Source: Roseiarcus sp963781895
Lineage (GTDB): Bacteria; Pseudomonadota; Alphaproteobacteria; Rhizobiales; Beijerinckiaceae
Length of the DNA stretch: 64,000 nt
Direction of reading: 5' to 3'
NCBI GenBank assembly: GCA_963781895.1
Contig: CAWAIM010000018.1
Coordinates: 22,482 to 86,481, forward strand
A program made the translations under genes and the position numbers. This document shows, one piece after another, positions 16,410-27,818 of the stretch (within the stretch, counting starts at the first letter, position 1; every line of letters starts with the position of its first letter). The notes under the pieces were generated by a model. That model ran no database searches and had not been told where the DNA came from. It saw only the letters and a list, made by a program, of their open reading frames with translations.

Positions 16410-17567
16410 ATGCCCGGGTTCTACGAATTCTTCTGCGGCGGCGGCATGGCCCGCGCCGGGCTGGAGCCGGCGTGGCGATGCTTGTTCGCCAACGATTTCG
16501 ACGCGCGCAAGGCCGCCGCCTACGCGGCCAATTGGGGAAGCGAAGGGCTGAAGGTCGCCGACGTCGCGGCGCTCGGCGTCGACGACCTGCCGGGTCGAGC
16601 GGATCTCGCCTGGGCGTCCTTTCCCTGTCAGGACCTGTCGCTCGCGGGGGCGGGCGCCGGGCTCGGCGGCGCCCGCTCCGGAGCTTTCTGGGGATTCTGT
16701 TCGGTGATGGACGCGCTGGAAGCCCAGGGGCGCGCGCCGTCGCTGATCGCGCTCGAGAATGTCGCCGGGGTCTTGACCTCCAAGGGCGGGGCGGATTTCG
16801 CCGCGATCTGCGCGGCCCTGCAAGGCCTCGGCTATCGCTTCGGCGCGCTGACGATCGACGCGGCGCAATTTCTGCCGCAGTCGCGGCCGCGCGTGTTCTT
16901 CATCGCCGTGCGCCGCGCGCTCGCCGTTCCCGCGCGGCTCCTCGCCCCAGGCCCGCCGCCGCATCATGCCTCCGCCGCCCTGCGGCGCGCCGCCGCCGCC
17001 CTCCCTGCGGCGCTCGGCGCGGACTGGCTCTGGTGGCGCATGCCCGAGCCGCCGCGCGCCAACATCCGTCTCGTCGAGTGTCTCGATGATGGGCCGGGCG
17101 CATTCGGCTGGCATGGCGCCGAGCAGACCGAGGCGCTCATCGCCTTGCTCTCGCCCGCCTCGCGCCGAGACGTCGCGCTCGCGCGTGAAAGCGGCAAGCG
17201 CGAGGTCGGGGCGCTGTTCCGCCGCACCCGGCCGGACGGATTTGGCGGGGTGCGCGTCCAGGCCGAAGCGCGCTTCGATGGCCTGGCCGGGTGCCTGCGC
17301 ACGCCAGGAGGCGGGTCCAGCCGGCAATTCCTGATCGAGGTGATGGGCAAGACGATCCGCTCGCGGACGATCAGGCCGCGCGAGGCGGCGCGCCTGATGG
17401 GCTTGCCGGACAGCTTCCGGCTTCCGGCGCGCGAGAGCGACGCCCTTCATCTCGTCGGCGACGGCGTCGCGCCGCCGGTCGTGCGATTCTTGAGCGAGCA
17501 TCTGCTTGCGCCGCTCGTCGGCGACAGCGGGCGCCGCTCTTCCCGTCCGCAGGCGAGAAGCGCGTGA
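16410..17567 (+). CDS. DNA (cytosine-5-)-methyltransferase
   Basis: 385 residues with the ordered C5-methyltransferase motifs: I FYEFFCGGGMARAGL (SAM binding), IV SFPCQDLSLAGAGAGLGG with the catalytic Cys of PCQ, VI LIALENVAGVL (ENV), and VIII QSRPRVFFIAV. The C-terminal part returns to the SAM fold with RPREAARLMGLPDSF and VGDGVAPPV (motifs IX-X). It methylates cytosine at C5 in a sequence that cannot be read from the gene. ATG 16410 is preferred (GCGAGG ahead; motif I starts 5 residues in). Vsr overlaps its stop; no restriction endonuclease is adjacent, so it behaves as an orphan or remnant system. Confidence 0.92.
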   Translation: MPGFYEFFCGGGMARAGLEPAWRCLFANDFDARKAAAYAANWGSEGLKVADVAALGVDDLPGRADLAWASFPCQDLSLAGAGAGLGGARSGAFWGFCSVMDALEAQGRAPSLIALENVAGVLTSKGGADFAAICAALQGLGYRFGALTIDAAQFLPQSRPRVFFIAVRRALAVPARLLAPGPPPHHASAALRRAAAALPAALGADWLWWRMPEPPRANIRLVECLDDGPGAFGWHGAEQTEALIALLSPASRRDVALARESGKREVGALFRRTRPDGFGGVRVQAEARFDGLAGCLRTPGGGSSRQFLIEVMGKTIRSRTIRPREAARLMGLPDSFRLPARESDALHLVGDGVAPPVVRFLSEHLLAPLVGDSGRRSSRPQARSA

Positions 17568-17965
17568 GCCTTGACCGCTCCGCGGTCATGCGCGCGGTCA
17601 AATCGCGCGACACCGGCCCGGAGCGCGCGGTCAGGGCGATGCTGCGCCGGATCGCGCCCGGCTACCGGCTCCATCGCGCCGACCTGCCGGGCAAGCCGGA
17701 CATCGTCTATGCCGGCCGCAAGCTCGCCATCTTCGTCCACGGCTGTTTCTGGCACGGCCACGATTGCCCGCGCGGCGCCCGCATGCCGAAGGCCAACGCC
17801 GATTACTGGCGCGCCAAGATCGCCCGCAACCGGGCGCGCGACCTGAGGACGCTGGCGGCGATCGAGGCGATGGGCTGGCGGGCGCTGGTGGTTTTCGAGT
17901 GCGAGCTGAAAAACCCGGCCGCGCTCGGCGCGCGGCTCGGCGACGCGCTTCACGCCGGCCGCTAG
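17564..17965 (+). CDS. vsr: Very short patch repair (Vsr) endonuclease
   Basis: 133 residues, GTG start overlapping the methyltransferase stop (GTGA). Contains the Vsr hallmarks: MRAVKSRDTGPERAVRAMLR at the N-terminus, DLPGKPDIVYAGRKLAIF with the catalytic Asp, then FVHGCFWHGHDC with metal and active-site His residues, and YWRAKIARNRARD. It nicks 5' of the T in T:G mismatches created by deamination of 5-methylcytosine, limiting the mutagenic cost of the neighbouring methyltransferase. Slightly shorter than the E. coli protein (156), lacking part of the C-terminus, but all recognisable motifs are present. Works with MutL, encoded at 48936-50720. Confidence 0.92.
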   Translation: MSLDRSAVMRAVKSRDTGPERAVRAMLRRIAPGYRLHRADLPGKPDIVYAGRKLAIFVHGCFWHGHDCPRGARMPKANADYWRAKIARNRARDLRTLAAIEAMGWRALVVFECELKNPAALGARLGDALHAGR

Positions 17966-18041
17966 CCTTTCGCACTTGCGCTGGAGCCTGCCGCAGTGCA
18001 ACATCAATTCCGGTCGGCTCCGCCGACGACGGATTTGCTCG

Positions 18042-20831
<2,790 letters not shown>

Positions 20832-20856
20832 GCGAGCGATGGGCCGCGCCTCGTGA

Positions 20857-20941
20857 CATGGCTTGCTTCGCCTTCGGCTCGCAATGACGACGACAGGCGT
20901 TGTGCGTCATTGCGAGGCCCGCGGGGCCGAAGCAATCCATG
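20857..20941. repeat. Palindromic intergenic repeat (REP-like), copy 2
   Basis: Just after ppc, an arm at 20857-20889 (CATGGCTTGCTTCGCC...GCAATGACG) is the near-perfect reverse complement of 20905-20941 (CGTCATTGCGAG...GAAGCAATCCATG), with a 15-base loop. Twelve bases (CGTCATTGCGAG) pair without mismatch. This is the typical genome-dispersed 'cattgcgag/gaagcaatcc' palindrome of Rhizobiales. It could act as a terminator or mRNA stabiliser behind ppc. Confidence 0.7.
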
Positions 20942-21396
20942 GCCCGAGGCGGCTGGTCCAATGGCGCGAAGATGCGGCCAGGGTCGGAGACGTCGCCAAT
21001 CGCCCGTCGTTCGCGCCCGAGGGCGAGTCGAGGACGGGCAGGTCGCCTCGTTCGCGGAGGCCCCGGCGACCTGCGAGGGCCGCGAGCCTTAGGGTAAGTT
21101 TCATCGGATTTGTGTTTACTAAAATCAGAAGTCGTGATATCGTTCTTTCTAGAAATCGAAAATCCTCCGCCGACGCTCGCGGGCCTGATCATATCTGTGT
21201 CGCCTCGCGCTTTCGTTCGCCGCTACCGGCTTTCGCGGGGGCGGGGCCAGTGGCGTCAGGCACAGGCGGCGCCCTCAAATCCGTGGCGAGTCGCAGAAAT
21301 CGGCGCCTAACGCACTGAAATCGCTTGCGCGCCGACAAAAGTGCGCAAGCCGGACCCGCGCTTGGGTCTCCCGCGGCCGCAGCCAGCGCCCGCCGC
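20942..21396. other. Gene-free stretch
   Basis: 455 bases between the repeat and the convergent membrane-protein gene. Nothing codes convincingly. An AT-richer island at about 21096-21170 includes the palindrome TTTCTAGAAA (21146-21155), but I cannot tie it to a regulator or promoter. Confidence 0.5.
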
Positions 21397-21771
21397 TTAT
21401 GGTTCGGCGGCGCGCGCCTGCCAGATCAGGGCCGCGAACAGGACCGCGCCAATCAACACGCCCAGCGAGCCGGCGATGGTCGGCAGCAGCGGGCCTCCGG
21501 TCAATGTGAACACCAGCCCGATCAGCGTGATCGGCGTGGCGATGACGAAGATCCAGAACTGGTAGGGGGCGAGGGGCGACGCCTTCATCGCCGGCCAGTG
21601 ACGGTAGGCCAGGCCGAATATGGAATGACAGGCGAAGCCGATCAGGTTGATGTGGGCGTGAACGGGCATGAACTGAAAATTCTCGCTCGCCCCCATGACG
21701 ATGCCGAGGACCATGCCCAGCACCAGCCACGACGCGCCGATGGCGACAAAGGTCGAGTCGATCTTTTTCAT
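21397..21771 (-). CDS. Small membrane protein, cytochrome-c-oxidase-like
   Basis: 124 residues with four predicted membrane helices: AIGASWLVLGMVLGIVMG, INLIGFACHSIFGLAY, WIFVIATPITLIGLVFTL and GVLIGAVLFAALIW. The segment FMPVHAHINLIGF, with a His-x-His pair, resembles a haem-ligand helix of haem-copper oxidase subunit I, and homologues of this length are usually labelled 'cytochrome-c oxidase'. No other oxidase subunit is nearby, so a respiratory role is uncertain; NO or haem sensing are alternatives. Start 21771 is chosen for GGGGAGC 5 bases ahead; the longer frame to 22140 has no coding features. Confidence 0.75.
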   Translation of the reverse strand: MKKIDSTFVAIGASWLVLGMVLGIVMGASENFQFMPVHAHINLIGFACHSIFGLAYRHWPAMKASPLAPYQFWIFVIATPITLIGLVFTLTGGPLLPTIAGSLGVLIGAVLFAALIWQARAAEP

Positions 21772-22156
21772 TTGCTCCCCCTGTTCGAGAACCGCCCGAT
21801 CCCGATTTCGGTTTCTCGCCAGCGACGGATTCTTTGTCGCGGACATGGATCGAATATGCGGCGGCGCTGTCCCCGGCTGGCGAAGCCGACCAAATCGGCG
21901 TTCGCGCCGATGGCGGGAGATAGCACAGCGGCCACGACTGTCGTTGACGAAGCCGATGATTTTCTGTGCATTACCCCGCAAGCCGGCCGCCGGGCGCCGC
22001 GGATCGCAAGCCTTGTTCCGTTTTCGGTCAAGACGATTATATGAGCGACACGGCGAGGGCCTGCTCATCGAGCCTGCCATCGTCCAAAACGCATTCGAAT
22101 TCGCGACCCGACTCAGGGGATCGCGACAGTCCCACCTCAACGGAAGGCGCAGTCAG

Positions 22157-22672
22157 ATGGCAGATTCAAATGAACGGGCGGTCCTTGCCGGCGGTTGTTT
22201 CTGGGGCGTGCAGGATCTGGTGCGGCGATATCCGGGCGTCGTGTCGACGCGGGTGGGCTACGCCGGCGGCGACGTCGCCAACGCGACCTACCGCAACCAC
22301 GGCAATCACGCCGAGGCGGTCGAGATCATCTTCGATCCGGCGAAAATCAGCTACCGCAAGCTGCTCGAGTTCTTCTTTCAGATCCATGATCCGACGACGC
22401 TCAACCGCCAGGGCAACGACCGGGGCGCAAGCTATCGCTCGGCGATCTTCTACACGAACGAGGAGCAGAAGCGCGTCGCTCTCGACACCATCGCCGACGT
22501 CGAAGCCTCGGGACTGTGGCCGGGCAAGGTGACGACGGAAGTGGCGCCGGCCGGCCCGTTCTGGGAAGCCGAACCCGAACACCAGGATTATCTCGAACGC
22601 TACCCGAACGGTTATACCTGCCACTTTGTCCGCCCGAACTGGGTTCTGCCGAAGCGGGTCGCCGCGGAGTAG
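22157..22672 (+). CDS. msrA: Peptide-methionine (S)-S-oxide reductase
   Basis: 171 residues. The catalytic Cys14 sits in AGGCFWGVQD, followed by VGYAGGDVANATYRN, HAEAVEIIFDP (conserved Glu) and FFFQIHDPTTLNRQGND, which are all MsrA signatures. It repairs oxidised methionine residues with thioredoxin. A single Cys near the C-terminus (GYTCHFVR) could act as resolving residue. ATG 22157 has no strong ribosome site, but homology starts at residue 6. It is monocistronic by position. Confidence 0.95.
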   Translation: MADSNERAVLAGGCFWGVQDLVRRYPGVVSTRVGYAGGDVANATYRNHGNHAEAVEIIFDPAKISYRKLLEFFFQIHDPTTLNRQGNDRGASYRSAIFYTNEEQKRVALDTIADVEASGLWPGKVTTEVAPAGPFWEAEPEHQDYLERYPNGYTCHFVRPNWVLPKRVAAE

Positions 22673-23014
22673 ACGGGCGGCGTGGCGGCCCCGACATCGG
22701 ACGACGGCGAGAGGCGGCGGCGCGTTCGAGATTGTTCTGGAACGAAAATTCCGGCTACCATCCCTGTCGCGACGAATTGGTCGGTCGGCGGCGCTGATGC
22801 GCTCGCCGACCCGGCGACGAGGCGCAAATTGCCGTGGGGGAGGCGTCAGGGCGTCTGGCTCGGGCGTTTTGGCGGCGCGGATGGAATCCGCCAGTTCGCC
22901 AGAACTCGTCTGGATCACGGTCGGCGCGGGCGGGGGGACTATCCGATCTGAACAGGGTAAAAGACAACGGCGCGCCGATCTCACGACCAGGGCGCGTCAA
23001 AAGGGAGGAAGACC
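22673..23014. other. Gene-free stretch upstream of ABC operon
   Basis: 342 bases between msrA and the binding-protein gene. No coding sequence can be supported. The promoter of the ABC operon must lie here, but I see no clear -35/-10 pair; the ribosome site of the next gene (GGGAGGAAG) is at about 23001-23009. Confidence 0.5.
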
Positions 23015-24343
23015 ATGAAGATCAAATCCAACGCCGGGAATTTGTCCTTGGCCGGGCCGTCGATATCGCGGCGCGGCCTCATCCTTTCCGCGGGGGCCGC
23101 GGGCCTCGCGGTCGCGAGCGGACCGCGAGGCGCTTTCGCCGCCGCCGCGGAGGCCAAGCTCAAGGTCGGGTTCATCAGCCCTCGAACCGGAGCCTTGGGC
23201 GGATTTGGGCAAACCGACGGCTACATCCTCGATCTCGTGCGCAAGGCGCTCGCGAAGGGATATTCCATCGCCGGCAAGACCTATGCGGTCGATGTGCTCG
23301 ACCGAGACACCCAATCGGATCCTTCTCGGGCGGGGCAACTCGCCAAGACGCTGATCAATTCCGACAACATCGACATGATGCTGGTCGTTTCGACGCCGGA
23401 AACGATCAATCCGGTCGCGGACGCTTGTGAGGCGGCGGGGGTTCCCTGTCTCTCCACGGTTATGCCGTGGGAAGCCTGGTACTTCGGTCGCGGCGCCAAG
23501 CCTGGCCAGCCCTCGCCGTTCAAGTGGACCTACCACTTCGGCTTCGGGGTCGAGGAATTCCACAAGGCCTATGTCTCGCAATGGCATTTGCTCGAGACGA
23601 ACAAGAAAGTCGGCGTCCTTTATCCCAATGACGCGGACGGAACAGCCATCCGCGAGCATCTCGCGCCCGCGCTCGCCAAGAGCGGGTTTACGATCGTCGA
23701 TCCGGGTCCGTATGAGGACGGCACGACCGACTATTCGGCGCAGATCGCCAAGTTCAAGGCGGAGAAGTGCGAGATTTTCAATACGTTCCCGATTCCGCCC
23801 GACTTCGCGGCGTTCTGGCGTCAGGCCGCGCAGCAAGGCTACACCAAGATGGTCAAAATCGCGCAGATCGCCAAAACGGGCCTGTTCCCCAACGACGTGA
23901 CGGCGCTGGGCGATCTCGGCTATAATCTTGCGAGCGCGGCCTATTGGCACAAGGCCTTCCCTTACAAGTCGACGTTGACGGGAGTGGGCAGCGAGGAGCT
24001 CGCCGACGGTTACGAGAAAGCCTCCGGCAAGCAATGGACGCAGCAACTCGGCGCGTCGCTCTCGGTGTTCGACGCCGGATTTGCCGCCCTCAACGCGAGC
24101 GGCGATCCGACCAGCAAGGCCGCCGTCGCCAAGGCGTTGTCGACCCTCAAGACCACGACGATTGACGGCAAGGTCGACTTCACCAGCGGTCCCTTCCCCA
24201 ATGTCTCGCCAGGACCAATCATCGGCACGCAATGGGTGAAGGCGCCCCCCGGGTCGAAGTTCAAGTTGGACTTTCCCGTGACCGAGAACGCCACCGACCC
24301 GAACGTTCCCGTTTCCGCGAAGCTCCGGCCATTCAACTCTTGA
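23015..24343 (+). CDS. Branched-chain-type ABC transporter substrate-binding protein (Tat-exported)
   Basis: 442 residues of the periplasmic type 1 binding-fold (LivK/AmiC class). The N-terminus carries a twin-arginine signal, PSISRRGLILSAGAAGLAVA with Arg19-Arg20, cleaved near AFA-A (about residue 42). The mature domain starts LKVGFISPRTGALGGFG and continues with DTQSDPSRAGQLAKTLIN and a KKVGVLYPNDADG strand typical of this group. It captures a small ligand in the periplasm for the permease encoded downstream. The Trp/Tyr-rich segment around PWEAWYFGRG and the linked coniferyl-alcohol-dehydrogenase-like gene hint at an aromatic or other non-amino-acid ligand. Confidence 0.9.
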   Translation: MKIKSNAGNLSLAGPSISRRGLILSAGAAGLAVASGPRGAFAAAAEAKLKVGFISPRTGALGGFGQTDGYILDLVRKALAKGYSIAGKTYAVDVLDRDTQSDPSRAGQLAKTLINSDNIDMMLVVSTPETINPVADACEAAGVPCLSTVMPWEAWYFGRGAKPGQPSPFKWTYHFGFGVEEFHKAYVSQWHLLETNKKVGVLYPNDADGTAIREHLAPALAKSGFTIVDPGPYEDGTTDYSAQIAKFKAEKCEIFNTFPIPPDFAAFWRQAAQQGYTKMVKIAQIAKTGLFPNDVTALGDLGYNLASAAYWHKAFPYKSTLTGVGSEELADGYEKASGKQWTQQLGASLSVFDAGFAALNASGDPTSKAAVAKALSTLKTTTIDGKVDFTSGPFPNVSPGPIIGTQWVKAPPGSKFKLDFPVTENATDPNVPVSAKLRPFNS

Positions 24344-24361
24344 TTGAATGGTCGGCCGCGG

Positions 24362-25105
24362 ATGTCCAGCACGCCAACGGATGGCCTTCTGCTCGAGGCG
24401 GAAGGCCTGACGAAGCGCTTCGATGCGCTTCTGGTGCTCGACTCCGTCGACTTCTCGGTGCGCGCTCACGAAGCCATAGGCATCGTCGGCCCCAACGGCG
24501 CCGGCAAGACGACCTTGCTCGGCGTCCTTGTTGGCGCGCATGCGCCGACCGCCGGGAAGGTGCGCTTTCTCGGACAGGACGTGACTGAAACTCGCACCGC
24601 TGAACGCTGTCGGCGGGGACTCGCGCGCACCCACCAGATACCTCGGCCATTCGGCGGCATGACCGTATTCGAGAACGCATTTACCGCCGCCGCGCACGGC
24701 GGCGGTCTTGAACGCGAAGCGGCCTACCAGATGGCGATCGAATCGCTGTCGCTGGCCGGCATGACGCACATCGCGAACCGGCGGGCGGAATCGCTGGGCC
24801 TCATCGATCGCAAGCGGCTCGAGCTCGCGCGCGCGCTCGCGACCGGACCGGCCGTGCTGCTGCTGGACGAGATCGGCGGCGGGTTGACCGACGCCGAGGC
24901 GAGCGAACTCGTCGACGTCATTCTCGAGCTGAAGCGGCGCGGCGTCGCAATCGTCTGGATCGAGCACATCGTGCATATCCTCCTGCGGGTCGTCGAGCGT
25001 CTCGTGTGCATGGACGCTGGCCGCATCATCGCCGATGGGTCGCCGCAAGCCGTCATGTCCGATCCGCTAGTGGTCGAGGCCTATCTGGGCGGGGGCGCGG
25101 TGTGA
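24362..25105 (+). CDS. ABC transporter ATP-binding protein (LivG-like)
   Basis: 247 residues. Walker A is GPNGAGKTTLLG, Q-loop region RTHQIPRPF, Walker B LLLDEIGGGL and H-loop IEHIV, with the LivG-specific extra C-terminal helices ending in VVEAYLGGGAV. The ABC signature is unusual: where LivG has an LS-x-G-Q/D core, this protein reads LGLIDRKRLELARAL, keeping the 'RLE-ARAL' context but not the Ser-Gly. Such degenerate signatures usually mark one non-canonical ATP site in a heterodimer. Start ATG 24362 is used; a TTG at 24344 is also in frame. Fourth-base overlap (GTGA) with the next gene. Confidence 0.9.
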   Translation: MSSTPTDGLLLEAEGLTKRFDALLVLDSVDFSVRAHEAIGIVGPNGAGKTTLLGVLVGAHAPTAGKVRFLGQDVTETRTAERCRRGLARTHQIPRPFGGMTVFENAFTAAAHGGGLEREAAYQMAIESLSLAGMTHIANRRAESLGLIDRKRLELARALATGPAVLLLDEIGGGLTDAEASELVDVILELKRRGVAIVWIEHIVHILLRVVERLVCMDAGRIIADGSPQAVMSDPLVVEAYLGGGAV

Positions 25106-25833
25106 CGCTTCTTTCCGTCGAACGGCTCGAAGCGCGCCATGGCCAATTGCAGGCCGTGCGCGGCGTCAGTCTGACCATCGAGCGCGGCGAAACAGTCGCG
25201 CTTGTCGGCGCCAACGGGGCCGGCAAAACGACCCTTCTGCGCACCATCGCCGGCGCGCACCGGCACTCGTCAGGACGCATTGTTTTCAAGGACGCGGACA
25301 TTGGCGAGCGCAGCGCGCACGCGCGCGCGGCGCTCGGCGTTGCGCTCGTTCCTGAAGGTCGCCGGTTGTTCGCTCGCTTGACCGTCGAAGAGAATCTCCT
25401 GTTGGCGCGTTCGGCCGGCCGCGATGGGCAATGGACGCTCGAAGCCGTCATGGAGGCGTTTCCAAATCTCAAGCCGCGCCGTCTGAGTCTGGCCGGAACG
25501 CTGTCCGGCGGAGAACAGCAGGCGACGGCGATCGGTCGCGCGTTGATGATGAACCCGGACCTGCTGCTGCTCGACGAAGTGTCTCTGGGATTGTCGCCGC
25601 TGGTCGTCGATCGCGTTTACGCGCGGCTCGAAGCTCTGAAATCGTCAGGCGTCGCCATGCTTCTCGTGGAGCAAAACCTCAAACGCGCCATGGGGATGGC
25701 GAGCCGCACAATCTGTCTGCTGGAGGGGGCGATCGCGATCGAAGGGCCAACCAGCTCGCTGACGCCGGAGGAGGTGACGGAAGCGTATTTCGGCCTCAAG
25801 GCGTCTTCGCATGGCAGGGCGACGCCGCCATGA
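25102..25833 (+). CDS. ABC transporter ATP-binding protein (LivF-like)
   Basis: 243 residues, starting at GTG 25102 overlapping the previous stop. Canonical motifs are all present: Walker A GANGAGKTTLL, Q-loop VPEGRRLFARLTVEENL (the 'P-x-GR-x-F-LTV-ENL' run is diagnostic of LivF), signature LSGGEQQATAIGRALMMNP, Walker B LLLLDEVSLGLSP and H-loop equivalent LVEQN. It pairs with the LivG-like protein to power the importer. Homology downstream of the GTG and the four-base overlap fix the start. Confidence 0.93.
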   Translation: MTLLSVERLEARHGQLQAVRGVSLTIERGETVALVGANGAGKTTLLRTIAGAHRHSSGRIVFKDADIGERSAHARAALGVALVPEGRRLFARLTVEENLLLARSAGRDGQWTLEAVMEAFPNLKPRRLSLAGTLSGGEQQATAIGRALMMNPDLLLLDEVSLGLSPLVVDRVYARLEALKSSGVAMLLVEQNLKRAMGMASRTICLLEGAIAIEGPTSSLTPEEVTEAYFGLKASSHGRATPP

Positions 25834-26732
25834 TTCTTGTCAATCAGATCGTTCAGGGCGTCCTGCTCGGCGGTTACTACGCACTGATGGCCTGCGGGCT
25901 TTCCTTCATGTTCGGCGTCATGAGGATCATCAATCTCGCGCACGGCAGTCTGGCGGTGCTTTCCGCCTACGCTCTCTATATCCTGGCCGACCGCTATGGG
26001 ATCCAACCATTCCTCGGGCTTGCCGTCGTTGCGCCGGCAATGGCGCTGATCGGATGGGCGTTGCAGCGCTTCGTCCTGGAGCGAAGCGCGCGAGGAGGTC
26101 TGCTCGTGCCCGTGCTGTCGACGTTCGGGCTGTCGATCATCATCGAAAATCTGCTGTTCCAGGGTTTCGGCGCCGACACCCGTTCGCTCGCGCCCTACGT
26201 TGGCGATCTTTCATACGACAGCTGGTCAATCACCAACGACATCGCGATCGGCAAACTTGCGGCGCTGACCATGGCCGTCGCGATCGCCATGCTCGGCGGC
26301 ATCCAAACCTACCTGAAGCGAACCCAAATGGGCCGCGCTATCCGCGCAACCGCCGAGGATCCAGAAACCGTCGGACTGGTCGGCGTCAATGCGCGGCGCG
26401 TCAATGCGATCGCCGCTTCCATCGCTTTGGCGAGCGTCGCTGTCGCGGGCGCGTTCCTTGGCCTGCGCGCGACGTTCAATCCCTATGCGGGAGCGCTGCA
26501 GTTGATTTTCGCCTTCGAGGCGTCCGTCATCGGCGGCGCGGGGACGCTTTGGGGGACCTTGGTGGGCGGCGTCGTGCTTGGGGTGGCGCAGAGCCTGGGC
26601 GCGTTATTCAATCCCCAAGGCTTCTTCATCGCCGGACATTTTGCATTCCTCGGCGTGCTGTTCGCCCGGCTGTATTTCGGCGACCTCGGCGCGCGCGTCC
26701 GGCGCGCGCTTGGCGGGGGCCGGTCGGAATGA
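25830..26732 (+). CDS. Branched-chain-type ABC transporter permease (LivH-like)
   Basis: 300 residues, ATGA overlap with the LivF-like gene. About eight hydrophobic helices; the start MILVNQIVQGVLLGGYYALM and GVMRIINLAHGSLAVLSAYA are LivH hallmarks (the 'NLAHG' loop). A coupling-helix-like segment RAIRATAEDPETVGLVGVN follows and the protein ends with the usual GGAGTLWGTLVGGVVLG. It forms half of the transmembrane channel. Confidence 0.93.
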   Translation: MILVNQIVQGVLLGGYYALMACGLSFMFGVMRIINLAHGSLAVLSAYALYILADRYGIQPFLGLAVVAPAMALIGWALQRFVLERSARGGLLVPVLSTFGLSIIIENLLFQGFGADTRSLAPYVGDLSYDSWSITNDIAIGKLAALTMAVAIAMLGGIQTYLKRTQMGRAIRATAEDPETVGLVGVNARRVNAIAASIALASVAVAGAFLGLRATFNPYAGALQLIFAFEASVIGGAGTLWGTLVGGVVLGVAQSLGALFNPQGFFIAGHFAFLGVLFARLYFGDLGARVRRALGGGRSE

Positions 26733-27778
26733 GCGCGATCTCGGGCTTCATCGTCGACCGGTGGACCCCCGCATCTCGGGTTGCGATGCTCGTCGCCGCG
26801 TTGATCCTCGTCATCCTGGCGTGCGGCCCCTCGATCCTCAGCGCCAATTCGGTCGATAAGCTCACGACCCTGTTTGTCTATGTCATTCTTGCTCTGATGT
26901 GGAATGCGTTGGTGGGGTTCTGTGGCCTGGTCTCGATCGGTCAGCAGGCGTTCTTCGGCCTCGGCGCCTATGCCGCGATCAGGCTCGCCGATGCGGGATT
27001 GAGCGTATATCCCGCCCTGTTCCTCGCCGCGGTTATCGTCGGCTTGCTGTCGCTGCCGTTGTCGACGGTGATGCTGCGCCTCAGGGGCGGCGAATTCGCC
27101 ATCGGCATGTGGGTGGTCTCCGAGCTCACGCACCTGATGGTCAATCTCGACCCGTTGATCCGAGGCGAGACCGGCACGTCGTTGATCGCCCTCGACGCCT
27201 ACACGATCGAAACGCGTCGCGCGGTGACCTATTGGTGCGCCCTCGGCGCGATGACCGGATTGCTTGCGACCGTATTCTGGCTGCTCCGAAGCCCGCTGGG
27301 CGCGGCGATCCAGGCGATCCGCGACAACGAAGAGGCGGCTGAATCGATTGGCGTGCGCGTCGCGCGCGCCAAACGGCTAGTGTTCGCGCTCGCAGCCTTC
27401 GGCGCCGCGGCCGCGGGCGCGCTTTGGGTGGCGACGGCGCTTACATTCCAGCCGAAGGCATATTTCAGCCCGCAGTGGACGGCCTACATGATCTTCATGG
27501 CGCTGGTCGGCGGGCTCGGAACCTTCGAAGGCGCCATTCTGGGGGCGATCGTCTTCTTCGCCATTGAAGCCTGGTTCGGCGCCGCCGGAGTTTGGTATCT
27601 GATCGGGCTCGGCGCCACCGCGCTCGTTTTCGCGCTGGCGTTTCCGCGCGGCTTCTGGGGCTGGGTGGAAGACCATAGCTCCTTGCGGCTTCTGCCGATC
27701 GGCTACCGCCTGCGTTCGATCGGAAATGTCGGCGGCAAGACCTTGGGCGCGGGCGGAGACGGATTGGACGCCGGATGA
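26729..27778 (+). CDS. Branched-chain-type ABC transporter permease (LivM-like)
   Basis: 349 residues, ATGA overlap with the LivH-like gene. Contains WNALVGFCGLVSIGQQAFFGLGAYA in the first half (LivM 'G-GQ-S-GQ-F-G-GAY' region; here in fragments GLVSIGQQAF and GLGAYA), the coupling segment IQAIRDNEEAAESIGV and the C-terminal GGLGTFEGAILGA loop. It completes the importer encoded from 23015. The 70-residue C-terminal extension is polar and unremarkable. A 40-base gap separates it from the SDR gene, probably within one operon. Confidence 0.92.
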   Translation: MSAISGFIVDRWTPASRVAMLVAALILVILACGPSILSANSVDKLTTLFVYVILALMWNALVGFCGLVSIGQQAFFGLGAYAAIRLADAGLSVYPALFLAAVIVGLLSLPLSTVMLRLRGGEFAIGMWVVSELTHLMVNLDPLIRGETGTSLIALDAYTIETRRAVTYWCALGAMTGLLATVFWLLRSPLGAAIQAIRDNEEAAESIGVRVARAKRLVFALAAFGAAAAGALWVATALTFQPKAYFSPQWTAYMIFMALVGGLGTFEGAILGAIVFFAIEAWFGAAGVWYLIGLGATALVFALAFPRGFWGWVEDHSSLRLLPIGYRLRSIGNVGGKTLGAGGDGLDAG

Positions 27779-27818
27779 TCGAACGGGAGCGCCAGTGTGG
27801 GCGCGCTAGGGGCGTGAG

